A stretch of 64,000 bases of DNA from contig CAIXFN010000014.1 of the NCBI GenBank assembly GCA_903918755.1, positions 62,001-126,000 of the forward strand, given 5' to 3'. Position numbers and translations under genes: made by a program. This document shows positions 35,195 through 43,951 of this stretch, in pieces. This stretch comes from an uncultured Pedosphaera sp. (GTDB lineage: Bacteria; Verrucomicrobiota; Verrucomicrobiia; Limisphaerales; Pedosphaeraceae). The stretch's first letter is position 1. Each line of letters starts with the position of its first letter. The notes beneath the pieces are model-generated. The model made no database searches, had not been told where the DNA came from, and saw only the letters and a list, made by a program, of their open reading frames with translations.

Positions 35195-35269
35195 GGGGTC
35201 GTAGTTTAATGGGCAAAACGTCCCGCGCAAGCGGGGAGACGAAGCGTTTGAATCCTTCCGACTCCACCA
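35195..35269 (+). ncRNA. tRNA-Ala-like non-decoding RNA, unit 5
   Basis: Identical in sequence to unit 1. It is the last unit; the spacer-like sequence stops within three bases after its CCA, and the epimerase gene starts 70 bp later. Confidence 0.65.
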
Positions 35270-35339
35270 GTTTTAAATGACGGAGCAGCGGTCCGGCCGG
35301 CCGAAGGGCAGGCCGGAAGCGCAAGTTTAAAAGCTTAAA

Positions 35340-36407
35340 ATGTCCGCCGTAATTAAAGAGAAAATCGCCGGCCCCGAAGAGGTGATGTTGATCACGGGGG
35401 CAGCCGGATTCATTGGGGTGAACGTGGTGCAAAGCATGATCAACCAAGGATACCGGAACTTGCGTTGTCTGGTCCGGCCCTCGGGTAACCCGGCCGCATT
35501 AGAACGGTTGGGCCGAAACGCCCCCGCCGGGACGCGAGTGGAAATATTGCGGGGAAATCTGCTTTCGCCGACGGATTGTGACGCCGCGGTGCGGGGAGTG
35601 GCGGTCATCTACCATCTGGCGGCGGGAACCGGGGAGAAATCCTATCCGGATGCGTTCATGAATTCGGTGGTGACCACGCGCAACCTGCTGGAGGCGGCGG
35701 TCCGCGACGGGAAGGTCAAGCGTATTGCCAGCATCAGTTCTTTCGCGGTGTATTCGAACCGGAATAAGTTGAAAAGCGGGTTGCTGGATGAAACCAGTCC
35801 CGTGGAGGAGGATCCCAAACTGCGGGGGGAGGCTTATTGCTACGCCAAGCTGAAACAGGATGAGATCATTCAAGAATACGGTGTCCGGCATGGGCTGAAG
35901 TATGTAATCCTGCGTCCCGGCGTGGTTTTCGGACCGGGGAAGGCTTCGGTGTCCGGCCGAGTCGGGCGGGATCTGGGGATTTTCCTGCATATGGGGGGAG
36001 GCAATCCCATTCCGTTTACTTTTGTGGAAAACTGTGCCGATGCCATCGTGCTGGCCGGTTTGGTCAAGGGAGTGGAGGGGGAGGTTTTTAACATTGTGGA
36101 TGATGATTTGCCTTCCAGCCGCACCTTCCTGCGGAATTACAAACGGGAGGTTCGGCGCTTCCGGTCAGTTTATGTACCGAAGTTTGCCAGCTATCTGCTT
36201 TGCTATTATTGGGAGAAGTACTCCACCTGGTCCCGGGGACAATTGCCGCCGGTGTTCAACCGGCTGGCCTGGCATGCGTATTACAAAGGCAGCCGTTACT
36301 CCAACCAAAAGCTGAAGGACCGGCTGGGCTGGGAACCGAAGGTGAGCATGGCCGCGGGAATGAAACAATTTTTTGATGCCTGCCGGCAACGGAGGTCAAA
36401 TGCTTAA
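35340..36407 (+). CDS. NAD-dependent epimerase/dehydratase (extended SDR)
   Basis: 355 residues. The nucleotide motif GAAGFIG is at about residue 20, the serine of SISSFAVYS and the YCYAKLK catalytic Tyr-Lys pair are in the middle, and FTFVENCADAIVLA is in the C-terminal half. It most likely acts on a nucleotide sugar, or on a lipid-linked sugar, in the surface-polymer pathway. The start follows the tRNA-like array by 70 bp, and the stop overlaps the next gene by 8 bp. Confidence 0.87.
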   Translation: MSAVIKEKIAGPEEVMLITGAAGFIGVNVVQSMINQGYRNLRCLVRPSGNPAALERLGRNAPAGTRVEILRGNLLSPTDCDAAVRGVAVIYHLAAGTGEKSYPDAFMNSVVTTRNLLEAAVRDGKVKRIASISSFAVYSNRNKLKSGLLDETSPVEEDPKLRGEAYCYAKLKQDEIIQEYGVRHGLKYVILRPGVVFGPGKASVSGRVGRDLGIFLHMGGGNPIPFTFVENCADAIVLAGLVKGVEGEVFNIVDDDLPSSRTFLRNYKREVRRFRSVYVPKFASYLLCYYWEKYSTWSRGQLPPVFNRLAWHAYYKGSRYSNQKLKDRLGWEPKVSMAAGMKQFFDACRQRRSNA

Positions 36408-37533
36408 GGTTGCGATTGTCGGATGCGGCAAGATCGCCGACGCCCATGCGGAAATGCTGACGCAGGTGGCGGGGTGTGAAATGGTGGCCGTGTGCGACCG
36501 GGAGCCGCTGATGGCGCGGCAGCTGTATGACCGGTTTCCGATCAAGTCCTGGTATAGTGATTTGGGCAAGCTCCTGGACAAAGCCCGGCCCGATGTGGTG
36601 CACATCACCACCCCGCCGCAGACGCATTATGAGCTGGGCCGGTTGTGCCTGGAACACGGCTGCCATGTTTATCTGGAAAAGCCGTTCACCATCGACGCGA
36701 TCGAAGCGGAGAAAATAGTCCGGCTGGCGACGGAGAAGAAACTCAAGGTGACCGTGGGAAATGATGCCCACTTCACGCATGCCGCCCGGCGGTTTCACGA
36801 GATCGTGCAGGCGGGGTATCTCGGGGGGGCCCCGGTGCACATGGAGAGCTATTACTGCTCCGAGCTGCGGGGCAGCTACGCGAAGGCCTTGCTGGGCGAC
36901 CGGCATCATTGGGTGCGGCGCCTGCCGGGAAAACTGTTGCACAACATCATCAGCCACGGGGTGGTGCGGATTGCCGAATTCATGCCCGACAATGACCCGC
37001 AGGTGGTGGCGCACGGGGCGATCAGCCCGCTGCTGCAAAGTTTCGGGGAGACGGAGATCATTGATGAATTGCGGGTGATCGTGGCCGGGCGGAGCGGGGT
37101 GAGCGCGTATTTCACCTTTTCCTCGCAGATGCGACCCTCGCTGCACCAGTTCCGCGTTTATGGCCCCACCAACGGCCTGGTGCTGGATGACGATGAGCAG
37201 TCCGTGATCAAATTGCGGGGAGCCCGTTTCAAGAGCTACGCGGGCAAATTCCTGCCGCCGGTATTTTACGCCCGGCAGTACTGGCAAAATCTGACGCGCA
37301 ATGTCAACTTGTTCCGGCGCCGCGACTTCCACTTGAAGGGGGGCATGAAGCACCTGATCGAGGCGTTTTACCGTTCGATCACCGAGGACGCCCCTTTGCC
37401 GATTTCACACCGGGAGATTGTCCTCACCTGCCGGATCATGGACGCCATTTTCGCCCAAATCCAGACTCCGGCGGCGGTGGCGGCGCGCAACGCCGCGGCC
37501 GCGGCGGGTGCCCCGGTGCCGGCACAGTCGTAG
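36400..37533 (+). CDS. Gfo/Idh/MocA family oxidoreductase
   Basis: 377 residues from the ATG at 36400, preceded by a strong GGAGG at 36391-36395. Rossmann loop VAIVGCGKIADAHAEML, then DVVHITTPPQTHYELG and CHVYLEKPFTIDAIEAEKI with the catalytic Lys-Pro. The C-terminal third departs from the family norm (a region around FYARQYWQNLTRNVNLFRR) and ends Ala-rich. It overlaps the epimerase by 8 bp and probably works on the same sugar. Confidence 0.87.
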   Translation: MLKVAIVGCGKIADAHAEMLTQVAGCEMVAVCDREPLMARQLYDRFPIKSWYSDLGKLLDKARPDVVHITTPPQTHYELGRLCLEHGCHVYLEKPFTIDAIEAEKIVRLATEKKLKVTVGNDAHFTHAARRFHEIVQAGYLGGAPVHMESYYCSELRGSYAKALLGDRHHWVRRLPGKLLHNIISHGVVRIAEFMPDNDPQVVAHGAISPLLQSFGETEIIDELRVIVAGRSGVSAYFTFSSQMRPSLHQFRVYGPTNGLVLDDDEQSVIKLRGARFKSYAGKFLPPVFYARQYWQNLTRNVNLFRRRDFHLKGGMKHLIEAFYRSITEDAPLPISHREIVLTCRIMDAIFAQIQTPAAVAARNAAAAAGAPVPAQS

Positions 37534-37680
37534 TTCCTCGGCAAGGAAACCTTAAACCGCCTCCAAGCTGCGGCCCCAAGCTGAGGGCAGAAGGGGGGCG
37601 GGTAAGAATGGCAAGCGGTGCTCACTCGCGGGCATTTTCCGAAGCGGAATTAGCGGGCGGAGAAATTCATCAAAGAGTCC

Positions 37681-38526
37681 ATGAAGGCAAAGATCCAAAA
37701 TCTATTAAAAAGCTTAGGCTTGTATCACCGCGTCCAGGCATCCGTTTTGTACGATTGGTATTGGAACGTGGCGGACCGGCGCCAAATCCAGAAGCGGGTC
37801 GGAGAAATGGATTTCTACCGGACGTTACTCGAGGGCTTCCGACCGGGCGATGTCATTTTTGACGTGGGGGCGAATCACGGCCAGAAGACTGATATTTTCC
37901 TGCGGCTTGGGGCCCGGGTGGTTTCGGTTGAACCCGATGAGAGCAATCAGGCGATTCTGCGGCAGAAATTCCTCTGGCTCCGCTTGAACAAGCGGCCCAT
38001 GGTGGTGGTGGAGAAGGCGGCAGGCGAGGAATGTGTCACCAAAACCATGTATATCGACGCGCCCGGTTCGGCCAAGAACAGCCTGAGCCAAAAGTGGGTG
38101 GATACCCTGCGCACGGACGACAAGCGGTTCGGAAAAGCCCTGGAGTTTGCCTCCAAAAAGACGGTTGAAACCACCACACTGGAGCATTTGATTGCGGCGC
38201 ACGGCCTGCCTTACTTCATCAAGATCGATGTGGAGGGGTATGAGCCCAATGCGATCAGTGGTTTGAAATCGCCAGTTCCCTACCTCTCTTTCGAAGCAAA
38301 TCTGCCCGAATTCAAGCCGGAGACCATTGAATGCGTGGACCTCCTGGCCAAGCTGGACCCCGCGGGATTGTTCAATTTTGCCGTGGAAACGCCCGCCCGA
38401 TTGGCGCTGCCTCGCTGGGTGGATCGCAAGGAATTCTTGCGGCTGTTTGAAACCTGCCGGGAGTCCAGCATTGAGGTGCTGTTCAAGTCCGCCGCGGGCC
38501 AAAGGGCGCACGCGAAGAAGAATTGA
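37681..38526 (+). CDS. FkbM family methyltransferase
   Basis: 281 residues. The SAM-binding start FDVGANHGQKTDIFLRLGARVVSVEPD is at about residue 60 and the C-terminal FIKIDVEGYEPNAISGL motif at about residue 180; both are hallmarks of FkbM. It probably O-methylates a sugar of the polymer. A 147-bp gap precedes it. Confidence 0.9.
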   Translation: MKAKIQNLLKSLGLYHRVQASVLYDWYWNVADRRQIQKRVGEMDFYRTLLEGFRPGDVIFDVGANHGQKTDIFLRLGARVVSVEPDESNQAILRQKFLWLRLNKRPMVVVEKAAGEECVTKTMYIDAPGSAKNSLSQKWVDTLRTDDKRFGKALEFASKKTVETTTLEHLIAAHGLPYFIKIDVEGYEPNAISGLKSPVPYLSFEANLPEFKPETIECVDLLAKLDPAGLFNFAVETPARLALPRWVDRKEFLRLFETCRESSIEVLFKSAAGQRAHAKKN

Positions 38527-38586
38527 ACGCCCAAGGCTGGGGCGCGTCCAAGAACCACTCCGTCGCCGGGCGGCGCGGAAAATTTG

Positions 38587-39828
38587 ATGCAGAATAGCGA
38601 ACCAGTCGGGAGCAGGCGGACGGAGGCGGACGGCGCCCCACAACGGGTGGCGTTGTTGACGGGCGGCGGGGACAAGGCATATTCCCTGGCCCTCGCCGTG
38701 GCGCTGAGCGCGGCGGGTAATGAGGTGGACTACATTGGTAGTGATGAGCAGGACGACGCCCGCCTGCGCAACGACCCGCGAATCCGATTCCTCAACCTGC
38801 GCGGATCCCAAAGCGCCAAGGGCGGGGCGGCGGGCAAGCTGGTGCGGGTGCTGATCTATTACGGCAAGTTGATCCGCTACGCCGCCACCGCCCGGGCGCG
38901 GGTCTTTCACATTTTATGGAACAACAAGTTCCAGGCCTTTGACCGCACCGGGTTGATGCTGTATTACCGGCTGTTGGGGAAAAAGGTGGTGATGACCGCC
39001 CACAATGTTAATGCCGGCAAGCGGGATGGCAAAGATTCGTGGTGGAATCGATTCACGTTGCGGATGCAGTACCGCCTGACCCAGCAGCTCTTTGTCCATA
39101 CCGAGCGGATGAAGCAGGAACTGGTGGCGGAATTCCAAGTGCCGAGGGGCAAGGTGACCGTGATTCCCCACGGGATCCACAATTCGGTGCCCGCCACCGC
39201 AATGACCCAGGCCGAAGCCCGGCAGCGGTTGGGCCTGCCGCCGCGCGACAAGACGTTGCTTTTTTTCGGAAACGTGGCTCCGTACAAGGGCGTGGAGTAT
39301 CTGGTGGCGGCATTTAATCAATTGGCGGTGCCGGGAACGGACTACCGGTTGATCATTGCCGGGCGCTGCAAGGATTGCCCGGATTACCGCCGGCAGATTG
39401 AACAGGCGGTGCGGGAGGGGGGCGCGGCGGACCGGGTAAGTATGCGGATCGAATTCATTCCCGACGCGGAAACCGAAGTTTATTTCAAAGCCGCAGATGT
39501 GATGGTCCTGCCCTACACCTTCATCTTCCAGAGTGGCGTGCTCTTCCTTGCGTACAATTTCGGACTGCCGGTGATCGCTTCGGATTTGGAAGCATTGCGG
39601 GATGAGATCGTGGCCGGTGAGACCGGGTTGGTATTTCGGACGCTGGATGCCGCGGATTTGGCGCGGGCGATTCGGCAATATTTCGGGAGCGAGCTCTACC
39701 GGGATTTGGAAGTCCGGCGATTACGCATTCAGGAGCATGCCAATGAACATTATTCGTGGGCCAAGGTGGCGGCGATGACCACGCAGGTTTATGCGGCGGC
39801 AGCCGGGGGCCGGGCCGCCAAAGTCTAA
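38587..39828 (+). CDS. glycosyltransferase family 4
   Basis: 413 residues from the ATG at 38587 (a TTG directly before it is possible). GT-B fold: N-terminal VALLTGGGDKAYSLALAVALSAAG, then VVMTAHNVNAGKR, KVTVIPHGIH, the domain-swap LLFFGNVAPYKGVEYLVAAF, and the donor site YTFIFQSGVLFLAYNFGLPVIA. It adds a sugar to the lipid-linked intermediate. Only 12 bp separate it from the flippase gene. Confidence 0.92.
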   Translation: MQNSEPVGSRRTEADGAPQRVALLTGGGDKAYSLALAVALSAAGNEVDYIGSDEQDDARLRNDPRIRFLNLRGSQSAKGGAAGKLVRVLIYYGKLIRYAATARARVFHILWNNKFQAFDRTGLMLYYRLLGKKVVMTAHNVNAGKRDGKDSWWNRFTLRMQYRLTQQLFVHTERMKQELVAEFQVPRGKVTVIPHGIHNSVPATAMTQAEARQRLGLPPRDKTLLFFGNVAPYKGVEYLVAAFNQLAVPGTDYRLIIAGRCKDCPDYRRQIEQAVREGGAADRVSMRIEFIPDAETEVYFKAADVMVLPYTFIFQSGVLFLAYNFGLPVIASDLEALRDEIVAGETGLVFRTLDAADLARAIRQYFGSELYRDLEVRRLRIQEHANEHYSWAKVAAMTTQVYAAAAGGRAAKV

Positions 39829-39840
39829 TTTTCGAGTCCC

Positions 39841-41361
39841 ATGATGCAAAATAAGAACCAACAGGCAGCCGCCGGCGGGGCACTTGCCACCGGGCATTTG
39901 CTGGCGGGAATCAAGGGGCGGACGATCAGCAGTTCGGTGGTGACTTTTGCGGCGCAAGGAGGCCAGGCGGTACTGCAGGTCGGTTCCATCGTAGTGTTGG
40001 CGCGCCTGCTCACACCGGTGGATTTCGGGTTGCTGGGGATGGTGCTTTACATCACCGGATTCTTGCGCGTTTTCAATGATGCGGGGCTCTCGACGGCCAC
40101 AGTGCAGCGGGAAGGCATCACCCAGGCGCAAGTGTCCAATCTTTTCTGGACCAATGTCGCGCTGGGAGGGTTGGCCACGGGGTTGCTGGCGGCCGCGGCG
40201 CCACTGGTGGCGTGGTTTTACAAGGAGCCGCGGCTCGTGGGGGTGACGCTGGCGGTTTCGATCACCTTCCTGCTGACGGGGTCCACGGTCCAGCACCTGG
40301 CATTGCTCAAGCGGCAAATGCGGTTTGGGGCGATTGCGGCGATCCAGACGATCGCGATGGCGATGGGGGTGGTGGTGGCCACAGTGATGGCCTGGCTGGG
40401 CTGCGGCTATTGGTCACTCGTGGGGATGCAGGTGGCGCCGCCGCTGCTCGCGTTTGTGCTGACTTGGACGACTTCGCGCTGGCGACCGCACCTGCCGCAG
40501 CGGGGGCATGGCATGCGGGAACTTTTGGGCTTTGGCGCCAATCTGACTGCGAGCAGTTTTCTCTGGTCGCTGGCCAAGGGGAGCGATGCGATGCTGATCG
40601 GCAAGGTTTACGGAGCCGCCTCCCTGGGGCTTTACACCCGGGCGGCCTCGCTCTTCCAGCGGCCGGTGGAATTGTTCATCGATCCGTTGAACTACGTGAT
40701 TGTGCCGACGCTCTCGCGCCTGCAAACCCAACCGGAGCGGTATCACCGGACTTATATGCGGGTGTTTGAATTAGTGGCCGTCGTCAGCTTTCTATTTAGC
40801 GGTCTGCTGCTGGCGCTGGCCAAGCCGATGACGCTGGTATTGCTGGGGGCCAAATGGGGCGAGGCTGCCCCGATTTCAGCCAGTTTGACCCTGGTGGCGC
40901 TGTATCATCCGATCGCCTGCGCCAATGGCTGGTTGCTGACCAGCCAATGTCGCGGGCGGGAGGCGCTCATCTTGAGCATCATTTCGTCGGTGGCGGCGGT
41001 GATCTCTTTTCTCCTTGGGCTCCGCTTCGGCCCGGTTGGAGTGGCGCTTTGCTACTCAATTTCCTGCCTGTTGGTCCGTTTGCCAGTGGCCTTTTATATC
41101 ACCGGGCGGCAAGGCCCAGTGGGGACGCAGGAACAGTGGAGCCGGTTTTTGACGCATTTGCCGGTTTGGATAATCGTCTGCGGTTCCACGGTCGTGGTCC
41201 AGAAACTGGTGGCGGAGATGAAACCGATGGCGCAGCTCTTGATTTGTGTGCCGGCCGGATTGACAATAGGGACAGCGTTTATCTTTGCCTACGCCCCGGC
41301 GCGGCGTTCGATCATGGGATTGGTGGAGGCGTTGCGGGAGTTCAAGAAGGGACGGGCTTGA
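39841..41361 (+). CDS. Wzx/WzxC-type lipopolysaccharide flippase
   Basis: 506 residues with about 14 membrane segments, of the MOP exporter superfamily. The N-terminal FAAQGGQAVLQVGSIVVLARLLTPVDFGLLGMV motif is typical of WzxC-like flippases, as is GLYTRAASLFQRPVELFIDP in the middle. It moves the completed lipid-linked repeat unit across the inner membrane. Confidence 0.92.
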   Translation: MMQNKNQQAAAGGALATGHLLAGIKGRTISSSVVTFAAQGGQAVLQVGSIVVLARLLTPVDFGLLGMVLYITGFLRVFNDAGLSTATVQREGITQAQVSNLFWTNVALGGLATGLLAAAAPLVAWFYKEPRLVGVTLAVSITFLLTGSTVQHLALLKRQMRFGAIAAIQTIAMAMGVVVATVMAWLGCGYWSLVGMQVAPPLLAFVLTWTTSRWRPHLPQRGHGMRELLGFGANLTASSFLWSLAKGSDAMLIGKVYGAASLGLYTRAASLFQRPVELFIDPLNYVIVPTLSRLQTQPERYHRTYMRVFELVAVVSFLFSGLLLALAKPMTLVLLGAKWGEAAPISASLTLVALYHPIACANGWLLTSQCRGREALILSIISSVAAVISFLLGLRFGPVGVALCYSISCLLVRLPVAFYITGRQGPVGTQEQWSRFLTHLPVWIIVCGSTVVVQKLVAEMKPMAQLLICVPAGLTIGTAFIFAYAPARRSIMGLVEALREFKKGRA

Positions 41362-41461
41362 GGGCGTTCACAATCCTGGTGGGGCAGTGCCCTGCCTGCC
41401 TGACTTGAGTGCGAAACTGCCATCGCCCGGCCAGTTGCCGGCTGGGGAGTCGCCGGATTGC

Positions 41462-42151
41462 GTGAAGCAGTATCGGGCCGGGGGATTGTTGGTCCGGAAA
41501 GTGCGGTGGGGACTCTCCTGGCGGGGGCGCCTGCTGGTTTTGGGGTTCGTTCTGCTGGCCGGCGGGGGGCTATTTTTCGGGAGTTACCCGTTTCTCGCGG
41601 TGACCGAGCGGGAGGAGACGGATTTCCTGGTGGTGGAAGGGTGGGTGCATCAGTACGGCGCGCGTGGGGCGGCGGCGGAATTCATTCGTGGGCACTACCG
41701 GCAGGTTTTCACCACGGGCGGCCCGGTGATGGGAAGCGGACCCTACAGCAATGACGCCAACACGGGCGCGTGGGTGGGGGCGGAGGTGGTCAAACGGGCG
41801 GGAATTCCGGAAGCGGTTGTGCAAATGGTCCCCTCCCGGGTCCAGGGGCGGGATCGGACCTACAACTCGGCACTGGCGCTGCGCCGGTGGTTGCGGGAAC
41901 ATCAAATAAAGCCGCGCAGCCTCAATGTGCTGACCGAGGATGCGCACGCGCGGCGCACGCGGTTTTTGTTCCAGATGGCGTTCGGGGATGAACTGAAGAT
42001 CGGCATCATTTCGGTGCCGAGTCCGGACTATGAGCCCCGGCGGTGGTGGAGTTGCAGCGAAGGGGTGCGGGAGGTGATCGGCGAAAGTATTGCCTACGGT
42101 TATGCCCGTTTTTTCTTTCATCCCGAAGGGCGGGGGGAAGCGGAACCGTGA
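41462..42151 (+). CDS. DUF218 (SanA/YdcF/ElyC-like) membrane protein
   Basis: About 229 residues from a GTG at 41462; the frame is open upstream and a TTG at 41405 is possible. One N-terminal membrane anchor (LLVLGFVLLAGGGLFFGSYPF) precedes a DUF218 domain: DFLVVEGWVHQYG, FTTGGPVMGSGPYSN, RVQGRDRTYNSALALRRW and LNVLTEDAHARRTRFLF. The family is linked to envelope polymer metabolism (ElyC, SanA) without a fixed reaction. It lies within the locus between the flippase and heptose genes. Confidence 0.75.
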   Translation: MKQYRAGGLLVRKVRWGLSWRGRLLVLGFVLLAGGGLFFGSYPFLAVTEREETDFLVVEGWVHQYGARGAAAEFIRGHYRQVFTTGGPVMGSGPYSNDANTGAWVGAEVVKRAGIPEAVVQMVPSRVQGRDRTYNSALALRRWLREHQIKPRSLNVLTEDAHARRTRFLFQMAFGDELKIGIISVPSPDYEPRRWWSCSEGVREVIGESIAYGYARFFFHPEGRGEAEP

Positions 42152-42178
42152 GGGCGGCGGGGTCGCGGTGAATTTTAG

Positions 42179-42793
42179 ATGGCGAGAGAAATAATTAATA
42201 CTATGGATCCAAAAGCAGCATTAAATCACGTGGCGGCCTCATTGAAAGAGGGCGCCGAATTGCGGTTGAAAGTGGGCGAGGATTGCGGCCCGGCGATCGT
42301 GGCGGCGGCGGTGCTCATTGAGGAATGCCTGCGGGCGGGCGGCAAACTGCTTTTCTGCGGAAATGGGGGCAGCGCGGCGGACTCCCAGCATCTCGTGGCG
42401 GAATTCGTCGGGCGTTTCATGCTGGAGCGCCGGGCGCTGCCGGCCATCGCGCTGACGGCCAACACCTCCATCCTGACGGCGATCGGCAATGACTACAGTT
42501 TTGACATTGTGTTCTCCCGGCAGGTCGAGGCCCTGGGCCGACCCGGCGACGTGGTGGTGGGCATCAGCACGAGCGGGAATTCCCCGAACGTGATTGCGGC
42601 CATGAAAAAAGCGACGGAACTCGGGATGAAGACCATTTGCCTGGCGGGCAAGGACGGCGGGGCGCTGGCAAAATGCGTGGACATTCCGCTGGTGGTGGCC
42701 TCCAAGAGCACGGCGCGCATCCAGGAGTGCCACATCGCGATCGGCCACGTCATTTGCGAGTTGGTGGAGACAAGCCTGTTTGCGCAACCGTAA
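42179..42793 (+). CDS. gmhA: sedoheptulose-7-phosphate isomerase
   Basis: 204 residues, one SIS domain. [61 protein letters not shown] and the C-terminal [18 protein letters not shown] are all close to GmhA. The enzyme turns sedoheptulose 7-phosphate into glycero-manno-heptose 7-phosphate. The kinase gene follows 7 bp after its stop, so the pair forms an operon. DiaA-type proteins are the nearest alternative. Confidence 0.9.
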   Translation: MAREIINTMDPKAALNHVAASLKEGAELRLKVGEDCGPAIVAAAVLIEECLRAGGKLLFCGNGGSAADSQHLVAEFVGRFMLERRALPAIALTANTSILTAIGNDYSFDIVFSRQVEALGRPGDVVVGISTSGNSPNVIAAMKKATELGMKTICLAGKDGGALAKCVDIPLVVASKSTARIQECHIAIGHVICELVETSLFAQP

Positions 42794-42800
42794 TCCGGCC

Positions 42801-43829
42801 ATGACCGGCCCCACACGCGAACCCGCCAGCCTCCCCCGGGAGCGACTGGAGGAGTTGCTGGCCGCCGCCCGGGGACTCCGGATCCTGGTGGTCGGCGACC
42901 TCATGCTGGACCAATTCGTCTGGGGCCAGGTGCGGCGGATTTCGCCCGAGGCGCCAGTCCCGGTGGTCGAATACGAGCGGGAGAGTTTCATGCCCGGTGG
43001 GGCGGCGAACGTGGCGCGCAACCTGACTTCCTTGCAGGTGCCCACCGAGTTGTTCGGACTGGTGGGACGGGATGAATCCGGGCGAAAGCTGCGGGGATTG
43101 CTGGAAGAACAGAGGGTCGATTGCCGGGGCATTTACACGGATTCGCACCGCCCCACGAGCCGGAAGACCCGCATCATCGCCGGCCAGCAGCAGATTGTGC
43201 GGTTGGACCGGGAGGACACCACCGCGGTGGGGGAACGGACGCGCAAGCGTTTGTTGGCGGCGATCAGCGAGCGGTTGGACGGTGCCGGGGCGGTGATTGT
43301 GGGTGACTACGGCAAAGGATTGATCTCCCAGTCGCTGCTGGATGATTTGAAGGCCCGTTGCCGGGAGCGGGGCATCTGGCTCAGTCTGGATCCCAAACCC
43401 GTCCACAACTTGAATCTGGCGGGGCTTTCGCTCATCACGCCCAATCGCAAGGAGGCCTTTGAATTGGCGGGGTTGGTCGAAGGGCCGCGCCCGAGCGATT
43501 GCGGCCGGGATCCGCAACTGCTGCGCGTGGGGGAACAATTGCTGGCCCGGTTGCACCCGGCCCTGCTCCTCATCACGTTAGGCGAACAGGGGATGTTGCT
43601 CTGCCGCAAAGGGGGGAGCCCGTTCCATATCCCCACCGTGGCCCGCGAGGTCTTCGATGTTTCCGGAGCGGGTGATACGGTCATCGCAACTTTCAGCCTG
43701 GCCATTGCGGCGGGGGCTTCCCCGCTCGAAGCGGCCCTGATTTCGAATCATGCGGCGGGAGTGGTGGTGGGCAAACGGGGGACCGCGACCCTGACGCCGG
43801 CGGAGTTAATGGCCAGCATGGTGACATAG
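42801..43829 (+). CDS. heptose-7-phosphate kinase, HldE N-terminal (PfkB) type
   Basis: 342 residues from the ATG at 42801. PfkB fold: ILVVGDLMLDQFVWGQVRRISPEAPVPVVE at the N-terminus, GGAANVARNLTSL, and the C-terminal DVSGAGDTVIATF with the catalytic Asp. This equals the kinase half of HldE (RfaE); the C-terminal nucleotidyltransferase half is missing and no separate one is seen. It would make heptose 1,7-bisphosphate (beta route). Confidence 0.9.
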   Translation: MTGPTREPASLPRERLEELLAAARGLRILVVGDLMLDQFVWGQVRRISPEAPVPVVEYERESFMPGGAANVARNLTSLQVPTELFGLVGRDESGRKLRGLLEEQRVDCRGIYTDSHRPTSRKTRIIAGQQQIVRLDREDTTAVGERTRKRLLAAISERLDGAGAVIVGDYGKGLISQSLLDDLKARCRERGIWLSLDPKPVHNLNLAGLSLITPNRKEAFELAGLVEGPRPSDCGRDPQLLRVGEQLLARLHPALLLITLGEQGMLLCRKGGSPFHIPTVAREVFDVSGAGDTVIATFSLAIAAGASPLEAALISNHAAGVVVGKRGTATLTPAELMASMVT

Positions 43830-43880
43830 GCACGGCGGGGCAAGGCCGGGGCTGAGCGCCTGTGCCAGAGTGCTTTAGCC

Positions 43881-43910
43881 TTGACACGGCGACGAGGGGA
43901 AACGATAGAT
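43881..43910 (+). promoter_or_regulatory. sigma-70 type promoter
   Basis: A perfect TTGACA at 43881-43886 is followed, after 18 bp, by ATAGAT at 43905-43910 (or GATAGA after 17 bp). The heptose kinase gene starts 41 bp downstream. It would give the second half of the locus its own start of transcription. Confidence 0.45.
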
Positions 43911-43951
43911 TGGCAACTTCATTGGCAGCGAAAAGCTTAATATTCTGACGT

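Larger units (their letters stand above)
34799..35269 (+). repeat. tandem array of five identical tRNA-like units, 99-bp period
   Basis: Five 75-nt units begin at 34799, 34898, 34997, 35096 and 35195 and are identical in every base. Four 24-nt spacers separate them and differ at three positions (1, 6 and 12). The array starts 19 bp after one gene and ends 70 bp before the next, all on the same strand. It is not a CRISPR: the spacers are near-identical and the repeats are longer than the spacers. Each unit folds as a tRNA-like cloverleaf with an encoded CCA (see the unit entries). Confidence 0.9.

Noticed and set aside
34664-35230. A 188-residue minus-strand open frame across the array with 33-residue repeats
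   Set aside because: It exists because the 99-bp period is a multiple of three; it runs antisense to the 3' end of a real gene and has no ribosome-binding site or signal of its own. The tRNA-like fold explains the conserved bases better.
34799-35269. CRISPR array
   Set aside because: The spacers are nearly identical to each other, the repeats are 75 nt, and no cas genes are present.
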